Positions 1 to 6,104 are shown, numbered from the stretch's first letter. The stretch: DNA of 6,104 bases from Desulfobacterales bacterium (GCA_030594505.1 JAUVFC010000111.1:1-6104); one strand, 5' to 3'. Program-made: numbers and translations. The notes: generated by a model from the sequence alone, not told the origin.

Positions 1-480
1 CAGTCTTTTTAGGGATCTTATCTTCCCAATACCGAGAAATGTCGCAAAATCATCTCCTGACAACGAAACCGAATTCATCCAGATTATGGACGAATCAACA
101 GTATTCACCATCTGGACGCTCACGTCAACCTCGGGGTTGTCCCCTCCTGACAGTGCGTTAACAGAGCCTGTGATTAAAACATCCACCCCTGCGGCCTCCC
201 TCAATTCCCGTACAATTGCCCGGCTAATCGAGCTGATCCGGCGAATCCTTCTCCTGATAAAAAACTGCTCTAATACGTCTTGAGGAATTACCTCGACTTT
301 TTCTCTCTTAAGATAATCATAAAGCGCCCGGGTAAAGTCAAAAGAGATATCTTCACCTGAAAGATTATCAAAGGGCAGAACAGCAATTGTTGTTATTCCC
401 CCGGTGTCTTCAGCCCTGGATGTCTGCGCGGAAAAGGCAAACAGAAAAATACATATTAGAGCCGGTTTCAAAATGTTCAA
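1..480 (-). CDS. Partial periplasmic CsgG/GNA1162-fold protein (N-terminal 160 residues)
   Basis: The frame runs open from a TTG at 480-478 to the window edge, so the C-terminus is missing. Residues 1-23 look like a Sec signal peptide (lysine at 5, hydrophobic core 7-17, likely cleavage after SRA). No lipobox cysteine is seen. From about residue 30 it has the opening of the CsgG/LpoB/GNA1162-type fold: a hydrophobic strand ending VLPFDNLSG, a helix, a strand VEVIPQ, then AGVDVLITGSV and the PEVDVSVQMV strand leading to IIWMNSVSL. The second half aligns by eye with the gene just upstream (523-1134), sharing the pattern GSV...PEV..S.....I.W....S..G......GI.K, so the two are paralogs. Known members of this fold are envelope accessory proteins; the partner here is unknown. 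The start is uncertain: TTG 480 has GGGG five bases upstream, while an ATG at 491 with AAGGGA upstream is in another frame and stops after four codons. That frame would join this gene only with a one-base shift. Confidence 0.8.
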   Translation of the reverse strand, partial: MNILKPALICIFLFAFSAQTSRAEDTGGITTIAVLPFDNLSGEDISFDFTRALYDYLKREKVEVIPQDVLEQFFIRRRIRRISSISRAIVRELREAAGVDVLITGSVNALSGGDNPEVDVSVQMVNTVDSSIIWMNSVSLSGDDFATFLGIGKIRSLKRL

Positions 481-522
481 TTTTGCCCCATAATAAAATA
501 TCCCTTCATAAGTTAAAAAACA

Positions 523-1134
523 TTACCCGAAAAGCGTATCAAATATCTCTTCGACCACCTCTCTGCACAGATCTTCAGGGCTCTCCTTGCGTATGCCGAA
601 CAACTGGTCAAGAATGTTCGTGCCTTTTACGCTGTGAGTTGCTTCCCATAGGATAGTATATGAGTTTACATCCAGCAATTTCAGGGAAATAGAAACTTCC
701 GGAATAGAACTGCCGCCAATACGTGAAACTCCGTATTCCATGACGGAACCGATGACCATTGCCTGTATGTTAAGACGCTTTCCAGCCCTTGCCGCAACGT
801 GTTTGCTTACCAGCTTATCCTCTTTCAGTCCTTCCTCCCGTAAAACTTTTGCCACTTCTCCGAACTCAATCACATCAAATACGCCGCGTCTCAGTATTTC
901 AGTAGCTACAACATTCATCACTCTGCCGGAGGCGAATTTATCCCTTGTAAGGTTAATAACAGGCACAATAGCCACTCTCTTGATATGAGTAAAATCAGCC
1001 GTAGGATGAATATAGCTCATGGGCCCCCTGCAACCCGAAAGAAAAAACAGGGTAATGACAAAACAACCGAAAATCCCTATCCCTATGTAATGTATCGCGC
1101 TTTTGCCGCTTGCAATGTTTTTATGTTTCGCCAT
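523..1134 (-). CDS. CsgG/GNA1162-like lipoprotein, 203 residues
   Basis: The start is taken at ATG 1134, not the longer in-frame ATG at 1251. A strong Shine-Dalgarno lies seven bases before 1134, the longer version would run into the preceding barrel gene, and its extra 39 residues do not look like a signal peptide. Residues 1-14 are basic and 16-31 are hydrophobic. The lipobox LSGC puts the lipidated cysteine at 35. The mature part carries the small alpha/beta fold of CsgG/GNA1162/LpoB-type proteins: RVAIVPVINLT (53-63), a helix with VVATEILRRG (75-84), a strand FDVIE, a helix with VAKVLREEGL, then IQAMVIGSVMEYG (123-135), PEVSISLKLLDV (145-156), and ILWEATHSVKG (161-171). At about 200 residues it is shorter than curli CsgG, and I cannot point to the CsgG barrel hairpins, so a pore is not supported. 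It begins 22 bases after the barrel gene and is followed 42 bases later by a paralog. A role in assembling or stabilising the barrel is inference. Confidence 0.88.
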   Translation of the reverse strand: MAKHKNIASGKSAIHYIGIGIFGCFVITLFFLSGCRGPMSYIHPTADFTHIKRVAIVPVINLTRDKFASGRVMNVVATEILRRGVFDVIEFGEVAKVLREEGLKEDKLVSKHVAARAGKRLNIQAMVIGSVMEYGVSRIGGSSIPEVSISLKLLDVNSYTILWEATHSVKGTNILDQLFGIRKESPEDLCREVVEEIFDTLFG

Positions 1135-1141
1135 GCTCTTA

Positions 1142-1149
1142 TCCTTCCT
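1142..1149 (-). promoter_or_regulatory. Strong Shine-Dalgarno deciding the start of the 203-residue lipoprotein
   Basis: The minus strand reads AGGAAGGA here, seven bases before ATG 1134. This is the best ribosome binding site in the window. It lies in the 22-base gap after the barrel gene stop, so translation of the lipoprotein probably starts independently on the shared transcript. Confidence 0.75.
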
Positions 1150-1156
1150 GATTTCA

Positions 1157-3262
1157 TTAAAACCTTGCAGACAAAATAGTTGTAAACGTCTGGGTCTTTG
1201 TAAGAGTATCGGCCTCCCGGCGACTCCGGTCATATTCACACCTGAGGACAAATACCTTGCTTAGATTCCACGCCAAATCAGCAGAATATATTGTTTTAAC
1301 CTCAGAATTTCTATCTATCCTGTAGTCCATGTTAAGCCGCAGCTTTTCGGTCATAACCCAGTTAATATTATATTGATTAACAGTAGATTCTTCTCCCCCG
1401 CTGCTTCTCTGGAGTTCATAAGACCATCTGAAATAAAAACTGCGAACCGGGCGATAGTAGAGATCCGTCCTCACAGTGGAATTCCGTGCGGACGTTTCAA
1501 TATTATCGCTATCGCAGGTAGTTGTCCAATCTGTAGTATACTTAATTTCAGTTGTCAATGCTCTGGTCAGCTTCAAACGAAGATCCGAATTAACGGTTCT
1601 TATAAACGTTTCCGTGGGAGTCACGAGGTTTTCCGTATAATTAAGATTTCCGTCCACGCTCAAGTCAACTCCCTCCCGCAATTCAGCGGCGATGTGAAGG
1701 AGTGAAGAGGTGGTTCTCGACTGTGTTACAGATCCTTTCTTGGGCGCCGAATGATTAATGGAAAGGCTTGAATTAAGCGTCTCAAGGGGAGAGGAGTCAA
1801 AATGGAGGGAATACGTATCCGTGGACCTTCTGTCACTTTCCGTATCATCATATTCCAACCTCTTCTGATATTGCGCCCAGGCCTTTAAATATTTGTGCAG
1901 ATCCGCATCCGCGCGCGCGCTGATATTATGGGCAGTCAGCCTTGTTGTGCGCGAATCCGGGTCGGTCTCGCTTTTGTCCTGGGTAAAATTGTATGTAACG
2001 CGCATCCAATCCACCGGTCTGATTCCGGCGTCAAAAATAATATTTTCCCTGGTGTGTGTAGATACCGGCTCGATTGTGGTGCCGAACAATTTAATTTCCG
2101 TAACATACAGATTGATGAAACTTGCCTTAGTGGTATTGACTACCTTAAAAAACTTCGCTGAGGTTGGTGTAAATGATATCTTAAATCGTTGCTCCTCCTG
2201 GATGTACTCGGAGGTTGCATTTGTTTCTATTAAATCCCACGTCACATTATCATCGTCGGACAAATAGACATCCCATTGAACGGGGGTATTTGTATTATCA
2301 GTGTACTTCTGTTCCGTGTAAATCCATATCTCTTCCACCTCCTCGGTTCTAACTAATTCCGCGCCGATATTCTGGTCGGTGTCGCCGCTTGATCCGATAT
2401 CGATTCCAGCGCCGGCCGCTATATTGCCGTCTATCAGCGCCGGCGTATCATCCAACGCCCCTGTGCCCGTCAAAACGTAAAGACCCGCCCACCTGTCCCT
2501 TTCGTCTAAAAACCGTGCCTCCGCCCCTATCGCGACACGTTCCGTTTCCTGCTCTGTCCACCTGTAATTTCCCGAACTTGTGATCCTGTTGCCCCAAAAA
2601 GACTTCCTGAACTCTACCCTTCCTTCACTGGTCGTGGCAGTTTCAGTACTCTCTTTATCTTGCACAAAATTCTCAATTTCATTTTCGGAACGCCTTGCTG
2701 TAAAATTTAAAAATTTATAAGTATAATCAGCGGTTGCTTCATAAATTTCAGAACGGGTATCTGTCTCGTGAGGCAATTCGTAGTCGTAGGTCCTGTTTTC
2801 GTCGTAACGGAATTGAAGCTTCGGGTATTTTACAGATCTTGTAATGAAGTTGGCATTCCAGTTTTCGGTGGTAAGACGGGATTCATCCGAGGTCATCCCA
2901 AGAACATCAAGTCCTCGCTCATTAAGTTGATATCCCCCGTTTGCGTCAAAGTAATCATTCGTTATATTAAGCCGAAATCTGGGGAACAGGCGGGTCGTTT
3001 TTTGTTCGTCGGTTCCGGTTTCTTCGGTTTCAGTGGCATTGACGCCCACGTCAGCGCTAAAATTGATTTTGGACGTAATGTCTTTTCTTAAACCAAGATT
3101 ATACGTCTGATTAAGACTCCGCAATTTTTCCTTTTTGTTTTCCGTTGTCTCCGAACCTGATCGCCAGATAATCTGAGCGCTGCCGCTTATCTCATCGGCG
3201 GCATAAGCGCTTTGAAGCAAAGTCACTATCAACATGAAAATAACTATCAACCATTTAATCAC
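1157..3262 (-). CDS. Outer-membrane beta-barrel with an inserted discoidin-like (F5/8 type C) module, 701 residues
   Basis: Residues 1-21 form a Sec signal peptide (lysine at 3, hydrophobic 5-16, cleavage after AYA). Residues 24-245 and 400-701 are rich in alternating polar/aromatic strands joined by charged, Asn/Thr-rich turns, as in transmembrane beta-barrels. The protein ends in TTILSARF; a C-terminal Phe in such a strand is the usual BAM recognition signal. Residues about 265-398 (bases 2069-2470) look different: ALIDGN, GAELVRTEEVEEIWIY, VQWDVYLSDDDNVTWDLIE, FKISF, AKFFKVVN and LYVTEIKLFG follow the discoidin jelly-roll order, often a carbohydrate- or ligand-binding fold. The strand EIKLFG leads directly back into barrel sequence. 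Only two cysteines are seen, at 583 and 675. The start is GTG 3262; an in-frame stop lies at 3272-3274, and the next in-frame Met (residue 10) would remove the basic part of the signal. No good Shine-Dalgarno precedes it. The family is not recognised; a porin or export channel displaying a binding domain is inference. Confidence 0.88.
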   Translation of the reverse strand: MIKWLIVIFMLIVTLLQSAYAADEISGSAQIIWRSGSETTENKKEKLRSLNQTYNLGLRKDITSKINFSADVGVNATETEETGTDEQKTTRLFPRFRLNITNDYFDANGGYQLNERGLDVLGMTSDESRLTTENWNANFITRSVKYPKLQFRYDENRTYDYELPHETDTRSEIYEATADYTYKFLNFTARRSENEIENFVQDKESTETATTSEGRVEFRKSFWGNRITSSGNYRWTEQETERVAIGAEARFLDERDRWAGLYVLTGTGALDDTPALIDGNIAAGAGIDIGSSGDTDQNIGAELVRTEEVEEIWIYTEQKYTDNTNTPVQWDVYLSDDDNVTWDLIETNATSEYIQEEQRFKISFTPTSAKFFKVVNTTKASFINLYVTEIKLFGTTIEPVSTHTRENIIFDAGIRPVDWMRVTYNFTQDKSETDPDSRTTRLTAHNISARADADLHKYLKAWAQYQKRLEYDDTESDRRSTDTYSLHFDSSPLETLNSSLSINHSAPKKGSVTQSRTTSSLLHIAAELREGVDLSVDGNLNYTENLVTPTETFIRTVNSDLRLKLTRALTTEIKYTTDWTTTCDSDNIETSARNSTVRTDLYYRPVRSFYFRWSYELQRSSGGEESTVNQYNINWVMTEKLRLNMDYRIDRNSEVKTIYSADLAWNLSKVFVLRCEYDRSRREADTLTKTQTFTTILSARF
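2069..2470 (-). other. Discoidin/F5/8 type C-like module inside the barrel protein
   Basis: This segment encodes residues about 265-398 of the barrel protein. The telling features are LIDGN near its start, the W.VY.S.D...W pattern (residues 330-342), KFFKVV (370-375), and the closing VTEIKLFG (387-394). These match the typical order of discoidin-like domains. No gap, stop or frameshift separates it from the barrel halves, so it is part of one polypeptide. Ligand residues cannot be assigned by eye. Confidence 0.65.
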
Positions 3263-3438
3263 AACGCGAAATTAAACCTTTCGTAACACTTTAGCTTTTT
3301 GAAAAAACTCAACCTTGAGAACCTGTTTTGAACCGCAGAATATCGAATCCCGCGGCACGCGGGACTCGACTCGGCAATATTTGACTCTTTCAACGAAAAT
3401 AGCAAAATTTTCAAAGCGCTAATATTGTTATGAATTTC
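3263..3438. other. Intergenic gap between the YVTN lipoprotein and the barrel gene
   Basis: This is the only sizeable gap inside the cluster (176 bases). It is AT-rich apart from a GC-rich hairpin at 3343-3369. On the minus strand I found no convincing -35/-10 pair; the best try, TTGAGT with an 18-base spacer to TGTTAC, matches only half of the -10 consensus. An A/T-rich near-palindrome (TTTTTGAAAAA, 3296-3306) is also present. The gap could hold a weak promoter for the three downstream genes, or only act as an mRNA spacer. Confidence 0.5.
3343..3369. repeat. GC-rich inverted repeat (hairpin) between the operon halves
   Basis: TCCCGCG (3348-3354) pairs perfectly with CGCGGGA (3358-3364) across a three-base GCA loop. 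After one mismatch the stem continues with TCGA (3343-3346) against TCGA (3366-3369), giving 11 pairs in total. It lies 70 bases after the stop of the YVTN lipoprotein gene. On the minus strand it is followed by TATTCTGCGG and not by a T-run, so it is not a standard Rho-independent terminator. It may be an mRNA-stabilising or partly terminating structure, or the remnant of a dispersed repeat. Confidence 0.6.
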
Positions 3439-4863
3439 TTATTCCGCAATAAGCGCTATTCCATGAGGTCTTTCGCCCACCGGAATCGTTTTTTTCACTC
3501 TCTCTCCCGTCACATCTATTACAGACACATCCCCTGACAGGTTGTTTACCACATAAAGCTTCCTTCGTATCGCATCAACACCCATGCCTGCCGGTGAGTC
3601 CCCCACAGGTATGCTCCGGGTAACCATATTTAACGTGGTATGCAAAAAAGAAACTTCATTGTCAGTGGCGCTCGCAGCATACACTCTGTTTGTCAGACCG
3701 CAAACCAGCCATTGAGGTCTGAATCCGACATTTATCGTTTTGATAGTATAAGCTGGAATTTCAATGACGTAGATGTCATTTACCCTTTCATTCGCCACGT
3801 ATAAACGGTCATCGCAAAGCGCGAGATAGCGAGGGTTTGAACTCACGGTCAAAGTTCTCTCAACCGATCGAGTGTCCATATCAATGACGGATATAGTAAG
3901 CGAATCGGTGTTTGAAACATAAAGCTTTCGCCGGTCCTTATCCGCCACAATTCCGGTGGGATTTTTCCCCACGTCTATTCGATCAATTACCAGATTAGAG
4001 GCAACATCTATTGCCGATACATTATTCGAATCAGGATTGGTCACATACAGGGTATTGCCATCCCAGGACAAAGCAAATTCTTCAGGGGCATATCCAAAAT
4101 TATCGATTGTATCGATTACTCTGTTTACCGATGTATCAATTACGGAAATACTGTTTGATCCGGAGTTGGCCACATAGATCTCAGTCCCGTCACTGCTTGC
4201 GGCAATACCCCTTGGCGCTTCCCCCACAGCGATTGTTCCTACTACCGAGTCCTCCTGTCTATCTATTACTGTAACACAATCAGAATCCTCGTTGGAAATA
4301 TAGGCCAGGATATTTTTTATTTCCAGCTGTTGCGGTTTTACGGTAAGCACTGGTTTAAAAAGATAGTTATCCGCGATGGAATTATCCGCGTCCCATTCGA
4401 CAAACAGGCACAAACTCTCACGATAAAAAACGTTAAAATCTATATCCAGGAACAACTCGCCATTGCCACGATTATGAGCCGTTTCAGGAAGAGCGAGGCT
4501 GAACTTTTTATTGCCGCGGTTATAACTCGCCTCAGAAATTGTCCATTTTAATCGCTCGTATTTTCCCGCCGGAAGATAGAACTCTTTTAGTTTTATCTGA
4601 GAACATGAAAGTTTTTTGGAGTTGATCACCAGGGGTTCCGGATTAACATCATACCATGTGCCGTTCTTGTCCATGAAACTCATGCCGGAGATAGTAAAGG
4701 TAATGTCTAAAGAGGGTTCATTATAACAGGAAAGGTAAACAAAGACCTGGCCGGCATCAGAGTATATGGGCTCCTTTACACCGGAGTTGTATACGCACGA
4801 GACGAAGAAACTCATCGAAAGCGCTGTAAGAATCAGTAACACAAATCTTTTCATCATATCCAT
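3439..4863 (-). CDS. DUF4382-like/YVTN beta-propeller lipoprotein, 474 residues
   Basis: The N-terminus is a lipoprotein signal: MKR at 4-6, a hydrophobic stretch 7-20, and lipobox FVSC with Cys 23. Residues about 38-178 resemble the DUF4382 domain: an opening strand VFVYLSCYNEP, the hallmark LPAGKYERLKWTI (97-109), and LFVEWDADNSI...LFKPVLTV (153-175). Residues about 184-474 are seven repeats of roughly 40 residues with the YVTN signature (IYVANSGSNSISVID, LYVTNPDSNNVSAID, LYVVNNLSGDVSVID and similar), each closing with I.VG..P.G/R. This predicts a seven-bladed propeller. YVTN proteins are typically surface or periplasmic, often used for protein contacts; no active site is apparent. The gene begins 29 bases after the NHL gene and is probably co-transcribed with it. 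The start is ambiguous among ATG 4863, 4857 and 4854. The last gives a classic MKR lipoprotein start with GGATGGAT five bases upstream; 4863 is given as the longest form. Confidence 0.9.
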   Translation of the reverse strand: MDMMKRFVLLILTALSMSFFVSCVYNSGVKEPIYSDAGQVFVYLSCYNEPSLDITFTISGMSFMDKNGTWYDVNPEPLVINSKKLSCSQIKLKEFYLPAGKYERLKWTISEASYNRGNKKFSLALPETAHNRGNGELFLDIDFNVFYRESLCLFVEWDADNSIADNYLFKPVLTVKPQQLEIKNILAYISNEDSDCVTVIDRQEDSVVGTIAVGEAPRGIAASSDGTEIYVANSGSNSISVIDTSVNRVIDTIDNFGYAPEEFALSWDGNTLYVTNPDSNNVSAIDVASNLVIDRIDVGKNPTGIVADKDRRKLYVSNTDSLTISVIDMDTRSVERTLTVSSNPRYLALCDDRLYVANERVNDIYVIEIPAYTIKTINVGFRPQWLVCGLTNRVYAASATDNEVSFLHTTLNMVTRSIPVGDSPAGMGVDAIRRKLYVVNNLSGDVSVIDVTGERVKKTIPVGERPHGIALIAE

Positions 4864-4872
4864 CCCATTTTG

Positions 4873-4904
4873 TTAAGTGGTCGACTACTCAACTACTTAA
4901 GTGG
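4873..4904. repeat. Short direct repeat at the junction of the two propeller genes
   Basis: TTAAGTGG occurs at 4873-4880 and again at 4897-4904, 24 bases apart. The second copy covers the last codons of the NHL gene and the first lies in the gap before the YVTN gene. It could be a local duplication that formed the spacer or chance; no function is evident. Confidence 0.4.
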
Positions 4905-5897
4905 AACTATCTTGAAGGCCTGAACCCTGTTGTTAAATGTATCTGCGACAAGCACATTCCCCTCACCGTCCACGCATATGTCACTGGGGAACTGCAGCCA
5001 GCCTTTTGACCAACCAAGACCGCCAAAATCAAACAAAAACTTTCCTTTCAGGGAATAAACCGAAACAGTATGCCGCATATAGTCCACGACATAAATTCGC
5101 TTATTACGGCTGTCCACGGTCAGTCCTCTCGGACGGCTGAACTTACCGGCGCCCCCCCCTTTTTGACCAAATTTCAACAGGAACTTTTCTTGCGCGTTAT
5201 AGACATAAACCCGCCCGACTTCCTCGCTTAAGAGATATATATTGCCGAGGTCATCGATCTCCACATCGGATATTTTCGCCTTTATGGTTGAACCCGCAAA
5301 TGAGTCAACAGGAGACAGGGTATGTGAAAATTTGCCGTCTTTGTCCAAAATCACCACTCCTGGATATCCCCTGCCGGTGAGATATAAAAAGTCATTTTTG
5401 CTGACGGCAACATGGCAGGGGACAAACCCGTCCGCTCCCTCGAAACCTTCAAAGAGGATATCCCGCTTCCATCTAAAACTGGCGTTAAATACTGATAATC
5501 TTCCGCTTGGATACTTTTTGGTGGGTGATTGCGTCACAAACAAATTCCCCTTTGAATCAAGAGCCGGTTCTATCGGAAATTCAATGCCGTCGGTTTTATC
5601 GATAGACATTAAAGGGAAAAAATCGTGCGCATATATCAATATCCTGTTATTCCCGGAATCAACCACATATGTCTCCCGCCTGAACGGATCGTAAAACAAC
5701 CTGGCAGGATGAGACAGCCTCACGCCATCGTAATCCTCAAGAATTACATGCAGCACATTGATTTTTTGCCTTTTAGCAGCTTGCGCCAGCACAGAGTCTT
5801 TATCAGCAGGCAAAGGACAGAACAGCAGAAAAAGGATTATAACCGGCACAATCCTTTTAGGTAAAGACGGTTTATATTTTAGAAACTTCTCACACAT
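4893..5897 (-). CDS. Exported six-bladed NHL-repeat beta-propeller, 334 residues
   Basis: The basic N-terminus (KYKPSLPKR, 7-15) and hydrophobic segment IVPVIILFLLFCPLP (16-30), ending near LAQA (37-40), look like a long Sec signal peptide. Residues about 60-330 hold six NHL-type repeats, each with a hydrophobic strand, a D..GN-type turn and a strand (ETYVVDSGNNRILIY 75-89, GNLFVTQSP, NDFLYLTG, GNIYLLSEEVGRVYVYN 218-234, KRIYVVDYMRHTVSVYS 266-282, GNVLVADTFNNRVQAFK 313-329). The spacer motif FSRPRGLTVDS (253-263) is characteristic. NHL propellers mostly act as binding platforms; a few are lyases, but I see no basis for a catalytic call. It is the first gene seen in the cluster, 22 bases downstream of the palindromic element. 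ATG 5897 is the only ATG giving a full signal peptide; its Shine-Dalgarno is weak. A run of eight G preceded by five A on the coding strand (5152-5164) encodes QKGGGAG between blades 4 and 5. Confidence 0.9.
   Translation of the reverse strand: MCEKFLKYKPSLPKRIVPVIILFLLFCPLPADKDSVLAQAAKRQKINVLHVILEDYDGVRLSHPARLFYDPFRRETYVVDSGNNRILIYAHDFFPLMSIDKTDGIEFPIEPALDSKGNLFVTQSPTKKYPSGRLSVFNASFRWKRDILFEGFEGADGFVPCHVAVSKNDFLYLTGRGYPGVVILDKDGKFSHTLSPVDSFAGSTIKAKISDVEIDDLGNIYLLSEEVGRVYVYNAQEKFLLKFGQKGGGAGKFSRPRGLTVDSRNKRIYVVDYMRHTVSVYSLKGKFLFDFGGLGWSKGWLQFPSDICVDGEGNVLVADTFNNRVQAFKIVPLK
5152..5164 (-). repeat. Homopolymer tract A5G8 within the NHL gene
   Basis: The coding strand reads AAAAAGGGGGGGG here, encoding part of the QKGGGAG loop between blades 4 and 5. 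The reading frame is intact in this copy. A G8 run is the kind of tract where replication slippage or sequencing error can occur. Confidence 0.6.
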
Positions 5898-5919
5898 AGG
5901 CTGTAATTTTAAGTTTGAT

Positions 5920-6104
5920 GGTTTCGTAAAAAGTCTTCAATTCGCTTGATTGGTCTCTTTCCAGAGGTTCTAAGCTCGCTTCGCTAAATTGCAAAAACTC
6001 GGGCTAACGCCCTCAAACAGTTTGCAATTTTTACGCTTCGCTTCACTAAGAACCTCTATGAAAAAGAGACCAAGATAAGCTCATCAAAGACTTTTTACGA
6101 AACC
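5920..6104. mobile_element. 185-bp palindromic MITE-like element with 18-bp perfect terminal inverted repeats
   Basis: GGTTTCGTAAAAAGTCTT (5920-5937) is perfectly inverted at 6087-6104. Nested inside are further matched inverted pairs: TTGGTCTCTTT (5950-5960) with 6063-6073, AGAGGTTCT (5963-5971) with 6049-6057, AAATTGCAAA (5986-5995) with 6021-6030, and a central GGGC/GCCC (6001-6004 with 6009-6012) around TAAC. Almost the whole element can fold into one long hairpin. It carries no coding sequence, as expected for a non-autonomous element (MITE) moved by a transposase elsewhere. The right end coincides with the window edge, so a target duplication cannot be checked; the left flank is TTTGAT. 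The terminal motif resembles repeats I recall from Desulfobacterota genomes, which is memory and not a search result. It lies 22 bases upstream of the NHL gene, so it may contribute a 5' leader, promoter or insulating hairpin to the operon. Confidence 0.8.

Noticed and set aside
523..1134. Reading the CsgG-like genes as part of a curli secretion system
   Set aside because: No CsgA/CsgB-type amyloid repeats, CsgE or CsgF are present, and the proteins are shorter than curli CsgG.
1135..1251. Longer N-terminus (39 extra residues) for the 203-residue lipoprotein
   Set aside because: It would overlap the barrel gene by about 95 bases and bury the lipoprotein signal. The strong Shine-Dalgarno favours 1134.
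1908..1922. Alternating CG tract (CCGCGCGCGCGCT) as a structural DNA element
   Set aside because: It is inside the barrel gene and is explained by codons for SARADAD; too short to support a separate function.
1373..2267. Plus-strand open frames of 88-124 codons at 1373-1705, 1893-2267 and 1895-2161
   Set aside because: They lie opposite the barrel gene, have no ribosome binding site or family features, and mirror the coding composition of the minus strand.
3343..3369. Calling the hairpin a Rho-independent terminator
   Set aside because: No T-run follows the stem on either strand.
5242..5694. Plus-strand open frame of 150 codons
   Set aside because: It is wholly antisense to the NHL-repeat gene, whose repeats are unmistakable.
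5906..5940. Possible promoter TTGAAG ... TAAAAT upstream of the NHL gene
   Set aside because: The spacer is 23 bases, too long for a sigma-70 promoter, and the -10 box would put the transcript start almost at the start codon.
5920..6104. CRISPR or tRNA reading of the palindromic region
   Set aside because: There are no regularly spaced direct repeats and no cloverleaf; the inverted-pair nesting fits a single palindromic element.

Overview
The window holds one run of five genes, all on the minus strand. Transcription runs from the right edge towards the left edge. Every product looks exported. Outer-membrane beta-barrel and lipoprotein signals point to a Gram-negative (diderm) bacterium. The combination of an NHL propeller, a YVTN propeller, a discoidin-like barrel and CsgG-fold lipoproteins, plus an intergenic palindromic element with ends like GGTTTCGTAAAAAGTC, recalls Desulfobacterota, Nitrospirota or related uncultured lineages. 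That placement is an impression from memory, not a measurement.

Layout in transcription order: (i) 6104-5920, a 185-bp palindromic element with perfect 18-bp terminal inverted repeats, ending exactly at the window edge; (ii) 5897-4893, a secreted six-bladed NHL-repeat protein; (iii) 4863-3439, a lipoprotein with a DUF4382-like N-terminal domain fused to a seven-repeat YVTN propeller; (iv) 3438-3263, a 176-bp gap with a GC-rich hairpin and no convincing promoter; (v) 3262-1157, a 701-residue outer-membrane beta-barrel with a discoidin (F5/8 type C)-like module inserted in mid-barrel; (vi) 1134-523, a 203-residue CsgG/GNA1162-like lipoprotein; (vii) 480 to beyond 1, the first 160 residues of a related periplasmic protein, cut by the window edge.

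Gene spacings of 29, 176, 22 and 42 bases and a common strand suggest one or two operons. The simplest reading is an envelope assembly made of one barrel, two propeller proteins facing the periplasm or cell surface, and two CsgG-fold accessory proteins. No enzyme, heme-binding motif, sugar-binding enzyme or secretion ATPase is present, so the substrate or purpose cannot be read from this window. I see no tRNA, rRNA, CRISPR array, riboswitch or transposase gene. No gap without a gene exceeds 300 bases.
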